From positions 188,506,437 through 188,570,436 of the forward strand of contig JARYHS010009186.1 of the NCBI GenBank assembly GCA_031002005.1: DNA of 64,000 nucleotides. The letters run 5' to 3'. Origin of the DNA: Vandiemenella viatica (Eukaryota; Arthropoda; Insecta; Orthoptera; Morabidae). A program made the position numbers and the translations under genes. Each line of letters opens with the position of its first letter. Within the stretch, counting starts at the first letter, position 1. Of the stretch, positions 1 to 12,200 are shown in pieces. A model generated the notes under the pieces. That model was not told the DNA's origin. It did not search any database and was given only the letters and a program-made list of their open reading frames with translations.

Positions 1-1339
1 GTAAAAAACAACAAAAAACAGAAACTGTCAACAGTCGACTGACGGTGTATTTGTTGGTTTTTCTTTCGCGGTATTTCGAGTAAAATATGACTTCACAGTT
101 TGCATTTACACCGAAAATTAAGTGATACAACGTTATCAACTGTTAGAGATTGGCATCAACAAATCACTACTAATTGTCTTCTACGAAACAGATATTTCAA
201 ATTAATATAATCATTCACATTACAAATGTTTGTGGTGCAATATAAAATGAATTGGAGTCTAATTAGGTCACGAATAGTTTTATAATGAACTGAAAAATAG
301 TATTTTTTTAAAATTAATGTATAGTTGAACCGCTGAATGTGGTTATCTGGTTAATATATATTACCTCATGTAATACACAGATACGCAGTGCAAGCTGAGC
401 CTCTTTCCACTAACTAACCACACAGACATTTTATTAACATGCACACAATTTGCGGTGATACCTACCAAAAAGCTTCATTTTATTTGTCATTTGTGATATT
501 GAATACTGAAAATTAAAGTAAATGATTCATTTTGCTAATTTGGTGAGTCAGAAGATCAGCAATGCTAACATTGACAATTAAATTGTGAAGCACTCTATTA
601 TTATTATTTTAACTGTTTCCAATAAATACTTATCTTCTCGCTAGTCTCTACGTAATTCAGATAGGGTATAAGAAATTATTTCTTGAGCTAATCTACTTGC
701 GTCTAATTCGTTAAACCCATCGTCCACGTTAGTCACTAAACGGTTTTTATTTATATATGTGATTATTGCAGGCCCAGGTTTTTAGTTATTTTCTCTCCAC
801 AGTATAGCCACATGTTGTAATTGTTCCGTATTTCCGACTCACACACGCACATTTCAGAATCAGTAATGGCACAGTCAGCATGAAACATCACTCTACCTGG
901 CCGACGAACCTATCAAAATACGATGAGACTTTTATGTGATAGTGCAACGTGATGCGACAGTACGGCCTGCCTAACATCCTGATTTGATTTCTTTAGGGAT
1001 TTTTATGTTTATCAACGAGAATGCAAGAATAGTACCCATTTTTCGCTTCAAATCCAACAACACAGAATAAATTTACAACCATTTGCACGATCTTTTGTGC
1101 TCTATATAAAGCGAAATATGATCTAGAGAAACCCCCTCCCCCACGCATAAATCTTTACTATTAGAGGAAAATATCATTAAGCTCTATTATAGCAAAAAGT
1201 ACTGGTACTTAACGAAAAATTAAAGAGAGGTGGTTGGAGGCAAATTTTATTTAGTTTGCCATGCTCAAGATAAATTATCGTAGTGAAACACCTAAAAAAA
1301 AAACTCTCTGAATGATTACGAGCCCGGTTAATTGAACTC
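1..1339. other. AT-rich intergenic DNA, no gene seen
   Basis: No frame with protein-like composition, no tRNA-like boxes and no terminal repeats were recognised on either strand. Confidence 0.6.
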
Positions 1340-1495
1340 TGGCTTTGTATAAATAGGTTGGAAATCCTTGAGATCTCTCTTTTATCTCTTTACCCGAAAT
1401 CACTCCAGACGAATGGCGAGATAGTTCCTTCAAAAGGTGATAGCCGAATTACGTCCCTTTCTCTTCCGGTTCTAACTACCTCGATGTCTATAAGC
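1340..1495 (+). repeat. SINE family A, body/tail relic without tRNA head
   Basis: The order of short blocks (a copy of CCAAATCACTCCAGGCGAATG, then TTCCTTCAAAAGG, then GCCGAATT, then a CTCGATGTC end) matches the 3' two-thirds of the tRNA-derived SINE seen many times in this window, for example at 22492-22715. The tRNA-like head is missing, so it is an old 5'-truncated copy. Confidence 0.55.
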
Positions 1496-1619
1496 AGTAA
1501 CGCAAGAAATAAAGAGAAATCGACATCTTGTACTGGATGATAAAAAGGCACAAAATTGAAAGATAAAAGTGAGGATATATAGAAATTACTGAAAGCATGA
1601 ATAAGAAAGTTGGAAAAAA

Positions 1620-2400
1620 ATTGAGCTAAATTTGAATCGCAGTAATAAAAACGAGATGAAGAGCAGAAGTATTAGCAATAAACTAAATATAAAAGTATTC
1701 TCAGATGTGATAGAAGAAGTAAGAGAATTCTGTTATTTAAGAGGTAAAATTAGAGCAAGAATGGTGTGAAAAACAGAATAGTAGTAGCGACAAGAGAATT
1801 TTTTTGCTTTCAAACACTGTCCATGGATTCAGAAAGATATTCCTAAAACTGAATTTATATGTCATAGCTTTAATTTTAGGAGTACACACAAAAAATATGG
1901 AAAATTGACTTTAGAAATATGGTTCTGTTATTTAAGAAGTAAAATTACAACTGATGGTCAGAGCAAGAATAACGTCAAAAGCAGCATTACACTAGCAGCA
2001 AGAGAAATATTTTGCTTTCAAACATTGGGCTTGGACTCAGAAAGAAGTTTATAAATCTGCATGTATATGTCATAGCTTTGACTTCAGAAATACAATCATT
2101 TTTTATTTATTTTTTAAATGGAAAATTGTCTTGGTGCTGCAGAAAATTATATTAATACACGTGTTTTGCGATTCATGGATGTGTAAATAACTTTGTGGAA
2201 TAGTTTGACTGAAAGGAGAGAGAGAGAGAGAGTGGTAATTCGAAAAATTTGTAGAGGAAGAGAAAGATTAAAGCATATGAGGTAGGTAATTGAGGACATC
2301 CGTTGTAATGGGTATGCTGAGATATAAGATGGGATCGATGTAAGAAGAAATAGAGGATTGCCTCATACCCGTCGAGAGTTTGATAACCAAACAAAATAAT
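1620..2400 (+). mobile_element. Decayed non-LTR retrotransposon 3' fragment with internal duplication
   Basis: Conceptual translation near 1920-2010 gives FCYL-RSKITTDG followed by NNVKSSITLAARE. This resembles the post-catalytic reverse-transcriptase region of several LINE groups (YLGS-ITxDG, then IxxRIxLA). Near 2250-2390 the frames read KHMR, VIEDIRCNGYAE and RR-RGLPH, like the C-terminal tail of such proteins. There are many stops. Part of the segment occurs twice: 1708-1900 and 1920-2140 share FCYLR, a TTGCTTTCAAACA tract and TATGTCATAGCTTT. The clade cannot be assigned from so little; family membership is an inference from motif order. Confidence 0.5.
2217..2233. repeat. (GA)n microsatellite
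   Basis: A short uninterrupted run of alternating G and A lies inside the decayed LINE fragment. Confidence 0.8.
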
Positions 2401-2494
2401 TAGTGAAAATATTCAGTATAAATGCCACAACAGAAACTAGTTCCAAATTGACAGTACCGATAAACTGACCATTGCACAGTTGTTTAGGTAGCTC

Positions 2495-2700
2495 AGCCGA
2501 TTGTTTCTGCGCTATGGAAACTTGAAGCCCTGTTGACGCTAGCCGGCTCTGTCGGCCTTATCGGCGCGTCGCACTTTTCCTAATTATGGTAATGAGTGCC
2601 CGCCCGACGACAGCTGTATCCCTAACGACGCCTTCACTAATGAGGAGGATTATGGTGGTGAACGACGAGACAGCCCTCGGAGTTCCATAGCAGGATCGTA
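2495..2700. other. GC-rich island with homeodomain-type core motifs
   Basis: About 200 bases of clearly higher GC than the surroundings. It contains TAATTATGGTAATGAG and CACTAATGAGG, i.e. several TAAT cores, and has no convincing reading frame. It could be a cis-regulatory element or an old transposon piece; nothing in the sequence decides. Confidence 0.3.
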
Positions 2701-3114
2701 TTCTATACCACATCAGGTGGCTGGAACGACATTCTCTCCTGTCTCCCCGGGATCGGCTGAAAGCAATATCTAGTAGTTATTACCACCCAGCGTATTTTAC
2801 TCCCTTGATATTTGACAACGGGAAGTGGTGAGAAGACGGGGGAATAAATTAACCAAACTACGAGTGGGTATGGTCCTATAACAACTTGCATAGATGTTCT
2901 ACTTATACTCAAGTACGCACTAAATTAAAAAAAGGTCCTGTTTGTATCTTTTAATGCTTCTGTACAACTAGAAGATGATATGTACAAAATCCTCAATTAT
3001 CTGGTCTACTTAATATTGACAAATTTTCTGTCTCTCATCTCACGCCTATCATTAGTTTCATAAGAAATTATAACATTACCCTTGGTAACCAAGCGATAAA
3101 AACGGCTTTTTATT

Positions 3115-3345
3115 GTTTTGTTTTTGGCTTTAGGCTCCGTCGAAGTCGAGGTCACTAGAAGCGGGAAAGAGTGGATGCAAGGAAATGGAAAGAGTTTGGA
3201 CTTAGCCTTTTGAAGAAACCAGACTCATTCCCCTGGAATGATTTTTGGAAACCAAGGAAAACCCAAATCTGGAGGCCGTACATGGAATCGAACCTCCGTC
3301 CTCCTGAATGTTGGGCCAGAGCGTTACCGCTTACCCACCACACTC
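3115..3345 (-). repeat. SINE family A, near full length
   Basis: Read on the minus strand, the copy starts with a tRNA-like head (A box near GGTGGGTAAGCGGTAACG, B box near GGTTCGATTCC). It continues through the family body (ATTTGGGTTTTCC, GAATGAGTCTGG) and ends in the CGACTTCGACGGAGCC tail. Such heads provide an internal Pol III promoter. Diverged from the better copies at 21-25 kb. Confidence 0.8.
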
Positions 3346-3749
3346 GTTCTTAAAAAAAAGGGTAATAGGAATTTGAAAAAGGACGAAGGGAAATAGTAAA
3401 TACCACAATGGCCATGAGGGTATTGTCACATGCATTAATTGAGATCTAGCAGTTTGGATCACATTTCTAGGTCATGCTTATTTGGGGTTTTACAATCAAA
3501 ACCGATTTCTGCAGAAGGCACAAATCAGAATCGTTTACCATACGACTACAATAACATGAGGTTCAACAGTCAAAACCTTAGTAAGAAAGAAATTACCATT
3601 TCTCCCTACTGTTATGCATATTTTCTTAATTTCCTGACACATTAACTGGGTAATATGACATATATCTAGGAGAGTATTTGCAATAATACAAAAGTTATTG
3701 CTGTATTAAGTAACGCTAATACTTAAATTAAATTTTTGCTTTTTTTATT

Positions 3750-3935
3750 GTTTTCGTTCCGAACCTCGTCGACGTCGAGATCATTAGAGCAGCGAAAGAT
3801 TTGGATACGAGAAACGGTCAAGACCTGTTTAAGGAAACATCCCACTATTCGCTTTGAATGATTTCGCGAATTCATAGAAAACCGAAATCTGGATTGGCCG
3901 ATGGGGATTTGAACCCTCGTCCTCCAGAAACTCAG
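3750..3935 (-). repeat. SINE family A, 5'-truncated in the head
   Basis: The tail block (CTCGACGTCGACGAGG on the minus strand) and the body match the family. The copy stops in the head just after the B-box region (GGTTCAAATCCCC) and lacks the A box. It is one of the more diverged copies. Confidence 0.7.
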
Positions 3936-4179
3936 TGACTTGTGATAACTCAGAAAGAAATTGATCTGTGATGAACATAAACGACAAAATTCTGTCAATG
4001 GGAGAAAAGTTTCGTCATATACTTCATAAATCGGTCGGTCGACTCCAGGCTCGTACGACAAAGAATCTACTGTCGAGACCGCCTCGAGGGAAGGTGCGCT
4101 TGAGGGAGTTCAGTTTTTACGTCTGCAGTAAATAGCTTGTAAAATATTTAAGTTCCACTTAGACGTGAATTGCTCTGGT

Positions 4180-4620
4180 GTAAAAGAAGGCGCGGAGCCG
4201 GAGGCGCGCAAGATAGCCTCGCTTTAGCGCCTCCCGGACACTCGCGTTAAATTAATCCCATTAGCAGTGAGCAGGGGTGGGGGAAGACCTAAAATGCTCA
4301 GTTGGTCGTAAAATAGGCGTAACGGGGGACCCTGTCAATTACGAGTACTTCCTTAAACCCCTCCAGCCGCATTTCGCTATCCTCCCTGTTGATCTTGAGA
4401 GGCAACAGGCTCCCCTAATAGTTCATTGTCTGTGAATTACTGAAGCGCAGCTACGCGAATAACAAGGGCTGATTCCCGCAACATTATTAGCAATTACGGC
4501 CACCTTATTGCGACCTGAGGCGTAAACAGAAGTTAATGAGAGGCTGTTGCTGTGATGAAGGCTGGAAGCATTGCAGTAAGGAGCAAATGCCAGACGTCTA
4601 AGTACCAGAACAAAACAAAT
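4180..4620. other. GC-rich island, possible regulatory element or unknown repeat
   Basis: Marked GC enrichment (GGCGCGGAGCCGGAGGCGCG near 4189) is followed by AT-core motifs such as TTAAATTAATCCCATTAG (TAATCC is the K50 homeodomain core) and GCAATTACGGCCACC. No open frame of note. Not recognised as a repeat elsewhere in the window. Confidence 0.3.
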
Positions 4621-4762
4621 ATTTCAGAATAATCTAATTGGAGACGAAGAATATTATGAATTATTACCAGCAAATATTAATACCACGACAAAAATTAAGC
4701 TAAGTTCATTCAACTAGTATAACTTTATGGATATATGATTTACGTTATCTTTGACAATCTCG

Positions 4763-4998
4763 ATTAGCGGCCTGGTGGCTCAGTGGTGAAGGCTTCTGAC
4801 TGGAGATCGCAAGGTCCCCGTTTCAAATCCCTGTCTGGGCGGGGATACAACCTTTACCTCTAACACAGCTTGATGTGTAAGTTGAAGTACGCCAGAATGC
4901 TTTGGTGGTTCGGATTTCACGTTAGAATGAAGTTCCCCTTTACCTGGTGGGATTACCGGTTGAGTCGGGAGACAAGGAAAGGAAATAGGCACCTAACG
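4763..4998 (+). repeat. SINE family B (tRNA-derived)
   Basis: The tRNA-like head has A box TGGTGGCTCAGTGGTGAAGG and B box near CGTTTCAAATCCCTG. It is followed by a body (ACACAGCTTG, TGAAGTACGCCAGAATGC, TTCGGATTTCAC) that matches the copy at 39826-40110. The body is different from family A. Confidence 0.75.
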
Positions 4999-4999
4999 C

Positions 5000-7900
5000 C
5001 AGTAAAATTCTTAGTAAACCTTCCTCAGGAGATTCTAATCAGCCTTCGGATTGAATACCAAGCATTAGTTAAGTTTTACCCAACATACTCATCCTGCAAG
5101 CACAAAAAACTATTCCGAAGTTACGAAAATCATAGATGGCTATACTCAGTGTTTCTATTAATTATGTCTTTGTAGAATTTGTAAAAGATTTGGTCAGCTT
5201 AGCAGCCATAAGATTAATAGCGTGTGGTAGGATCCATCTTATGCAGCACATCACATAATAATCTCAAGCATAAAATAGAGCAGAAGACAGAAGTAGCCTT
5301 AAAACACGCAAATATATTGTCAATCTGATGGACATTTTTCAAAAAGAAATAAGTCTCTACCAGTTGTAGAAAATCTGATTAATTAAAAGTTATGAAACAC
5401 TACTATTATCTCAGAATGATATAGTGGGAAACCTCAGATATTGTTGAAGTAGTGAAGTTTAACAACGATAACATCACTTCTTGCACACACGAATTTCTCC
5501 TGTCCTAAACATGTTTTCACATTGATAAAAAGTGGGCACAGAAAAAACGACTGTCAGTGATAGCATAAAGCTTAAATTATCTAACAACTAATTATAAAAT
5601 TGTCCATGTTTAATCGTTACTACTTTTATGAAGAGGTATTTTATGCATAGCAGTATAACTCACGACACTTTCAAGCAACATTAAACTTTTATATATCTCT
5701 ACAGGTAAAATTTTTATAACTATTAAAATTTTTATTTTTGTGTGTGGCATGGAGATTATTGCTATAAACTGAAATCATATGTTTTACTACTAACACGAAC
5801 GCGCCTGTAGCTCAAAGTGAAGCCACCTGTTTTGAATGTTCAAGTTTCCGTGTGAGATAATTGGTTAATTAGGCCCCTCTTTAGATAATTTGCGGGTTAA
5901 TTGATTTTAAAGATTACGGGCAAGCCGGTAACAGGTGATTTCCGATATTCACCAACATGTTCTCTAAATGAACCATTTATCCGGATTTGAAAGGTCGCAG
6001 CTTCACAGAAATAAGTAGTTGATTAATACATACAATTTTGATCTTATCCTCTAGCGAAACTTGGGCGTGTATCAGATGTTTCAGATTACGAAGATATCAC
6101 TATTCCCGCGTTGCAATGTTGACTTTTAGATCAAAACACGGCAGCAGAACTTGAATAAATTTGCTTCGTTGTTGCGTGATAATTACATTTCAAAATGAGA
6201 CCTGTGGAATTAGCATATTCGAAAATGAGCCCCGCAGCTAATAGAAATTTGTACATTAGTTGCGAGCCTGGTCGAGTGGCCTCGCAGAGCAAAACGTGCA
6301 GAACGAAATGGAATTTACAAGAACATAATCGGGCGCACCAGTCAATAGTAACAGCGCATCCATAAGCTCAGTAACGACAGACAATGAAACTGCTAAAACT
6401 GTGTGTGTGTGGGGGGGGGGGGGGGGGAGGTAGAGACCGGTAATCAATTCTTATAAAAACTGAGAAAAGGTAATTTTAATGTTTGACTTCCTTGGGTCAG
6501 AAAAACTGTCAGTACTAATTTCTCTAGACTTGCATAGTTTTTGTCCAGTTCAAAACCCTCAACGGATTCCTATACTCAGTCTGAATCAAGCTGTAACAAA
6601 AATTCAATTTTGGAAAAAAAAAAATCTTGTCTTGTTTCCCACGGATTCTTCAATTTTGTGTTTGCTAGAATCCTTTGGATACTGCATAAATGATTTGAAA
6701 GATGGTTAGGTTTAACCCTTTTTGAATCATGGCACGACTTTAAAATTTTTACTGACACTTAAAATGAACTTTTCTTTCAGGTAACTCGGCTGCGCATTTA
6801 TGTGACACCAAATGAACCCATCGTGGTTCAGAGTCCACGTTATTTACTTAATCTTACCGTGTGTATGAAAATTAATGTAATTATTTGATCAAAATAATCA
6901 TTATCCACTAAAAGCATTAAAAGTCGAGTTGTGATGGTAATATTTTAAACATACGAGTAAAATGATATTCAGTTACACTGGTAGATTAGGAATAGATAGG
7001 TGAGTAGCCTTGTCAACATAAGATCTTCGGTTCGTTCTAATTTTTATTTTCGCTGCTCCATGTTCAATTCTGCAGACAGTTACTGAGTACGTAAAGCAAT
7101 AACTAAGACGAGAGTACCTTTTTATATATGGCAGGGCTACAAACTCATGCATTCAGATATAGCACATACAAATCGAATCTGCCAGTGCGAAGTGTAGCTA
7201 ATCTATCAACAATATCATCGTTGGAAAAGATTTGAGAATAGATCTTCCAGTAACGTATGATCATTCAACTACTGTTTAGCATCTGGAGTGGTAATGTTTT
7301 TGGCGGACATTTCCAACAATTATGGTTCACTTTACGTACTGGCCAATCGTATTTCGGTTTTCTTTTGACTTAAACTTTCTTCTCATTCATTATGAAAAGT
7401 TGTATATAATTTCGTTGCTATCAAAGGCCTGTAAAGATCTGGTTAAAAAAATATAAACGTCATCTAAAGTTCGGAAACTTGGGTAAGAAAACTTGTATTT
7501 GTAATGGTGTAAACAATATTAAAAGCAATATTTTCATCTATAGGATATAAACATTTAGAAGGATCAGTGCTAACTGCAGACATGGTAATAAAACCCCAAC
7601 TAGAACCGTTGTGTTTGTAGGAGCATCAGAGGCAACTAATGCTTAGCTTTTATTAAAATAACAGATTTCATGTTTACCCGTATAAACAAAAGCTAAAAAT
7701 GTTTATTCGTTCGACACTAAGTATTAACAAACAGGACAACAAGGGAACTTAATTCTTAGGTAGTTGATGCTACAGTCTGAATGCTTATGCAACTAGTCAT
7801 GCACGATTGTTTGGCGGTTCAGTCGTTTTGTTGGCGATACAAAGTCGTGATTAATAACGTAGCACTTTCTCCCTGTCATTTATTCAAATTATCTTAATAT

Positions 7901-9126
7901 GTAATGCAGATGAGTCGGATTAAGAAAGTAGATTAGTTAGTTTAATATTGACGACTGGATTAGAAGATTGGATTGGATAGTCCAATTCGACAGTTTGGTA
8001 ATTATAAAATCTGAGTGTTTGTGATAACATTACGTCTTTTAGGTTACTGGTTCATGGTCAGTTGCAATTAGAATTAATTTTTCATCCCGTCATAACACTT
8101 AATTTCCAGATCTCTTTAGCCAAACATTAAATGCTAATGCTGCAAGGGATCGGTAATCATAATATCTAATAAAATTAGCATTTTTATGCGATTTTTTTTA
8201 ATCTACAGACTACAATAAAACAAACAAAATTATACATGAGTTGTGCTATAATAGCTCCATAACATTTCAAGTACAGATCATTTTTCTAATTCTCATGACT
8301 TTTTTTTAGAACTTTGTTTCAAAATATTCTTGGATGGTATCTTATTACTCAGCAAATACAGAATTTTCGTTCAGTTTCTTTTTCCCTCATTCATCAGTAA
8401 TCCAATATTTACTCATATACTTCCCTAAAGCCATATACGACCTGATGGAAATAGTGTAAAAGGATATTATATTGCCTTATAAACTATGTGAGCTGGCGGT
8501 CATAAATTTTGAGTGCTGGGGTTATAACATCGCACATTTGACACTAAATGTATCAAAAAAGAAGTTAAAGAAATTCGTTTTAAACTACTGATGGTAACAA
8601 AGCTCACACTTTATTTTGTAGTAAGGTTCTCTTCACTCGTTGCAGCGAAAACACAAATAATTTGTCGGGACTGTAAAGGTCGAGAAATCCTTTCAACACC
8701 GCAGCTGCGATTTTGTCGAGATGGCGAGTGGCCATAAGTCAAATATCGACTACGGCCGAGAGTGGGCTCGTCTTTCATGGAGTAATGAACACCATAATTG
8801 GCCCATAGAGAGACATGAATCTCTCCCTCTGAGAGATTAATCTACCAGCGCCCTCCGCCCGAGAGACGGAGAGGCGAAATGGGTCTTTGAAAGACGACAC
8901 TGCCAACAGCCGCAAAGCGAAAAATTGTCTCAAGGCCAAAAATAAAATTCGCAACAAATAGTTGTGCAGAAATTTATGAATTTAACATGTATTATTTCGT
9001 CTTCGACTAAATGCATGTGAGGATTTGGCTTATTAGTGTACTTAAAAAAAATTCAGTTCACAACATAGTCCAGATTTAGAATGCTCGTAACATCACAACT
9101 AAAGGTATTCAGCCATGAAACTAAAT
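5000..9126. other. AT-rich intergenic DNA, no gene seen
   Basis: Only short chance frames. A patch at 8640-8960 has higher GC and the short motif GAGAGACGGAGAGGCG but no recognisable protein or repeat. The only clear structure is the GT/G tract at 6401-6427. Confidence 0.55.
6401..6427. repeat. (GT)5 followed by a 17-base G run
   Basis: A dinucleotide repeat runs directly into 17 consecutive G. Such a tract can form G-quadruplex structures and is also a common site of assembly or sequencing length error. Confidence 0.85.
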
Positions 9127-9260
9127 ACGAGGGTCGTTCAATAATAGGTAATGCAACACATTTTTTTTCCTGAAACAGGGGTTGTTTTATTCAGCATTGA
9201 AATACACCATGTTATTTCGTAACATAGTGTTTAATCTGACGCCTTTCGCTTCTCGCCGAG
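9127..9260 (+). mobile_element. Mariner-type element, solo end
   Basis: The segment begins TACGAGGGTCGTTCAATAAT and continues with GGTAATGCAACACA, a T tract and GGGGTTGTTTTATTCAG. This is the layout of the outer terminal inverted repeat and transposase 3' flank of a mariner family common in insects. No matching opposite end was found nearby, so it is a truncated relic. Confidence 0.6.
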
Positions 9261-12200
9261 AAGTCGTCAGCGATCCAGTGCATACTGGAAAATGTTTGAA
9301 GTTTATACATTTTAAACTAATGTTACTCATGTTTTTTTATGTGAAATTTCGTATATATATATGAACTATAATCTTCTTAATATACCTCGACCAGTAGCGA
9401 AATGCGGCCGAATAAACTTAATCTCAACAACAGTGCTATTGTCGTTTTTACGAAATAACAATTTATTATTTCATCTAGCAATTACACAGTACTGTATAAA
9501 AATTGCTTCAACTGAAAACAATTTTTTAACCTTTTGTAATATTGTACGTCATATGTTTTCCAGTAGAAGTTTTTATTTTAATTTATGGGACGATGGTCAA
9601 AAAGAAAGTACTAAACATCAGATTTTATATATTTGGATGAATTTTCATAATTATTTTTAATTAAAATTGTTTCCGTTAATCTAGGCAAGATGTTCTATAT
9701 AACGTCTCTACCAAATGATGCTCATGTTTCTGACGTGATTGAATAGTAATTGTAATACTACTGTTTGAAAATGAATTTAATGGTATTGTTTAGTAACTTC
9801 AAACTGAATTCTACATTATAATTACATAAATAACCGTCATAAATTCAACAACTGAAAATTACAGTGATCGAAACAACAGCACATCGAAGTTAATTTGATA
9901 AATATATTATAAAGCGGAACTGAAACTATAAAGCCAGAACGCATTAACCAGCTGAAAAAGTTCGATTCAGACATGGTCTTCGTAAAGGGTATGTCAAGGT
10001 AGTTACACCTGCACTAAGAGGTGTACTATCACAAAGCATGAGGAGAGCGCATGACGCAAGGATAATTGAAATTTATGAACGAACGTTTTAATAGAAACAG
10101 ATGCATACTGATAGTTATGACAATATTTTACGGGATTTTTAAATATTTTATAATAACAATTACTGTATACATTTACGTACGGTTTAAAACAAGAATTAAA
10201 TAACATTTTCAGCATACTGGCTCCGTCAATGTCTAAAAAGCTGTAGGTGGAAAAAAATAGTTGTTATGTTTCCTTTGCTTATGTATGGTACCGTTGAATT
10301 CAGAGTAGTTAAAGTCCATAAATGCCAAACAAAATAACAAATTTTCTGATGAATTTTTCCAAGGGTGTTGATGGTGCTATAAAATGTAAACAACCGCAGC
10401 ACCAACCTTTCCACAATTCCTTGGGCCGTTTTATGTTTCACTTTTGTAAATTCACTGACTGATCTGGTTTCCAGTCGTAAGTCAATACCAGAATAATACA
10501 CTGAATGTAAACTATTTTCTTCATATTTGGGTTCATATCTGATTTGAGGACCGTCGAATATATCCCATAAGAATGATTTTCAGCGTGACATAAAAGGAAA
10601 TTTCTGACCTTCCGTCTCATTTAATATTTACTAGCTCGCCAAGATAGATGTACTCACTGGCATTTTCTAAAGATATTTATTCGTACATTTCCCGCTGTGA
10701 CAAATAATTCGCAATTTTGGAAGTACAAAAGTTAAATGTCACATGATAATAAGAGAGCGAATCATATAAATGTGTAGGAGGTTCGATCTTCAGACATGTT
10801 TTCTTACATATTATGATGAAATAATTCTCAGTGTAATGATATGAATGTTAATATTATAACGGCCTTGTGTTGAAGATTCGACTTTCACCATCTTCCTGAA
10901 GAAAACAAATATCAGATGGTATTTAAAATGCAGGGGAAAATGGTTTTAATACCAGTACAAAACTTCGCTGTACTTTAAATCCTGCCAATTGTAAATCACC
11001 TAGATGAAATCTGAAAAACAATCAAATTAATTGTTGCTTGGTTGATCTTTGTAAATGATTCAATAACTAGCTCAAATGTTTCAGTGACGCATAAGGTACA
11101 ACTTAATTTGATTAGGAACTGAAAATGTAAAATAAAGTGCTTCTACGTCAATAACTTTGCTGATAATATGATGGTAAACTGCTACTAATAAAATTAATAA
11201 ATCATGTTATTTTTATGGGCTCAGACAGATACTTTATGACTACATTTTATGTGTGTAAATATTTGTTACAGCTCAAAAACTGAATAAAAACTCTGTAAAA
11301 CATATCGAGATTAAAGCGAAAGATTCATTACTGCGCCAGTACACATAAAAATTTTCGAGAATATTTCTGGCTGTTTCACGATAAGTCAACTATATTTAAA
11401 GAGAGTAATGACGTTAATTACCGTGTGCATTTTTCAACCCTACAATGTTTTACAATTTAAAAAAGTCCTGTAATGCGATAGACTCATTAGTCCGATCCCC
11501 CAAAGCACTGGCAGTGCGACCAGCCGCTTTGAAAAGCAACTCTGTGAAGTGATCCATAAATTAGTTTTCCTCTATTTTTCATCACGTTACATTTTACCAG
11601 CTGCAATTTAGCTGACTAGACCTTTCTAGTTCTTTTTTTTAAAATGCAGGAAAACTGACTGTGAGGATATTTTTAAATGTTTATTCCATTTTCAAATTTT
11701 AAACTGATTCTTATTTGGAACGCCAGTGCTGCATACATAATTTTACCTCTATTTATGAAGAGCTTGAAATTATGCGACACAAACAGAAACGTTGGAAAAT
11801 TTATCATTTTACTAATTAACGACTACGTATGTGATGTTGCTAATGCATCCGACACGGTGTTATATGTGAGTTACTCTTTGCAATATGGCAATAATTTAAA
11901 AAAATCGCTATAGAATGGTTCGCATTCTCTCTCAGTACTAGAGTTAGTAAGAAAGTTTCGTGACAAACTTGTCGCACATGGAACGAGATTAAAGAAAATA
12001 GTTCCCATGTTTTTAAAGTAGTAAATAAAATGGTTATTTAAAAACAAATTCGTTCAATTAATTTCATTTTTTTCTGTTGTGATAAAACATGTAGGAACAT
12101 TTAAAATTTTCAGACTAAATGTTTCAATGTTATGGCAGATTCAAATAAGTAACTGTTATTGAAAGATGACAGAAGAAGACATGTCGTAGAACGCCAGGTA

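Noticed and set aside
5800..5850. tRNA-like TGTAGCTCAAAGTG with GTTCAAGTTTCC
   Set aside because: Only weak matches to both boxes and no SINE body after them.
6244..6320. TGGTCGAGTGG as a tRNA-Ser/Leu A box
   Set aside because: No B box at the right distance and no cloverleaf.
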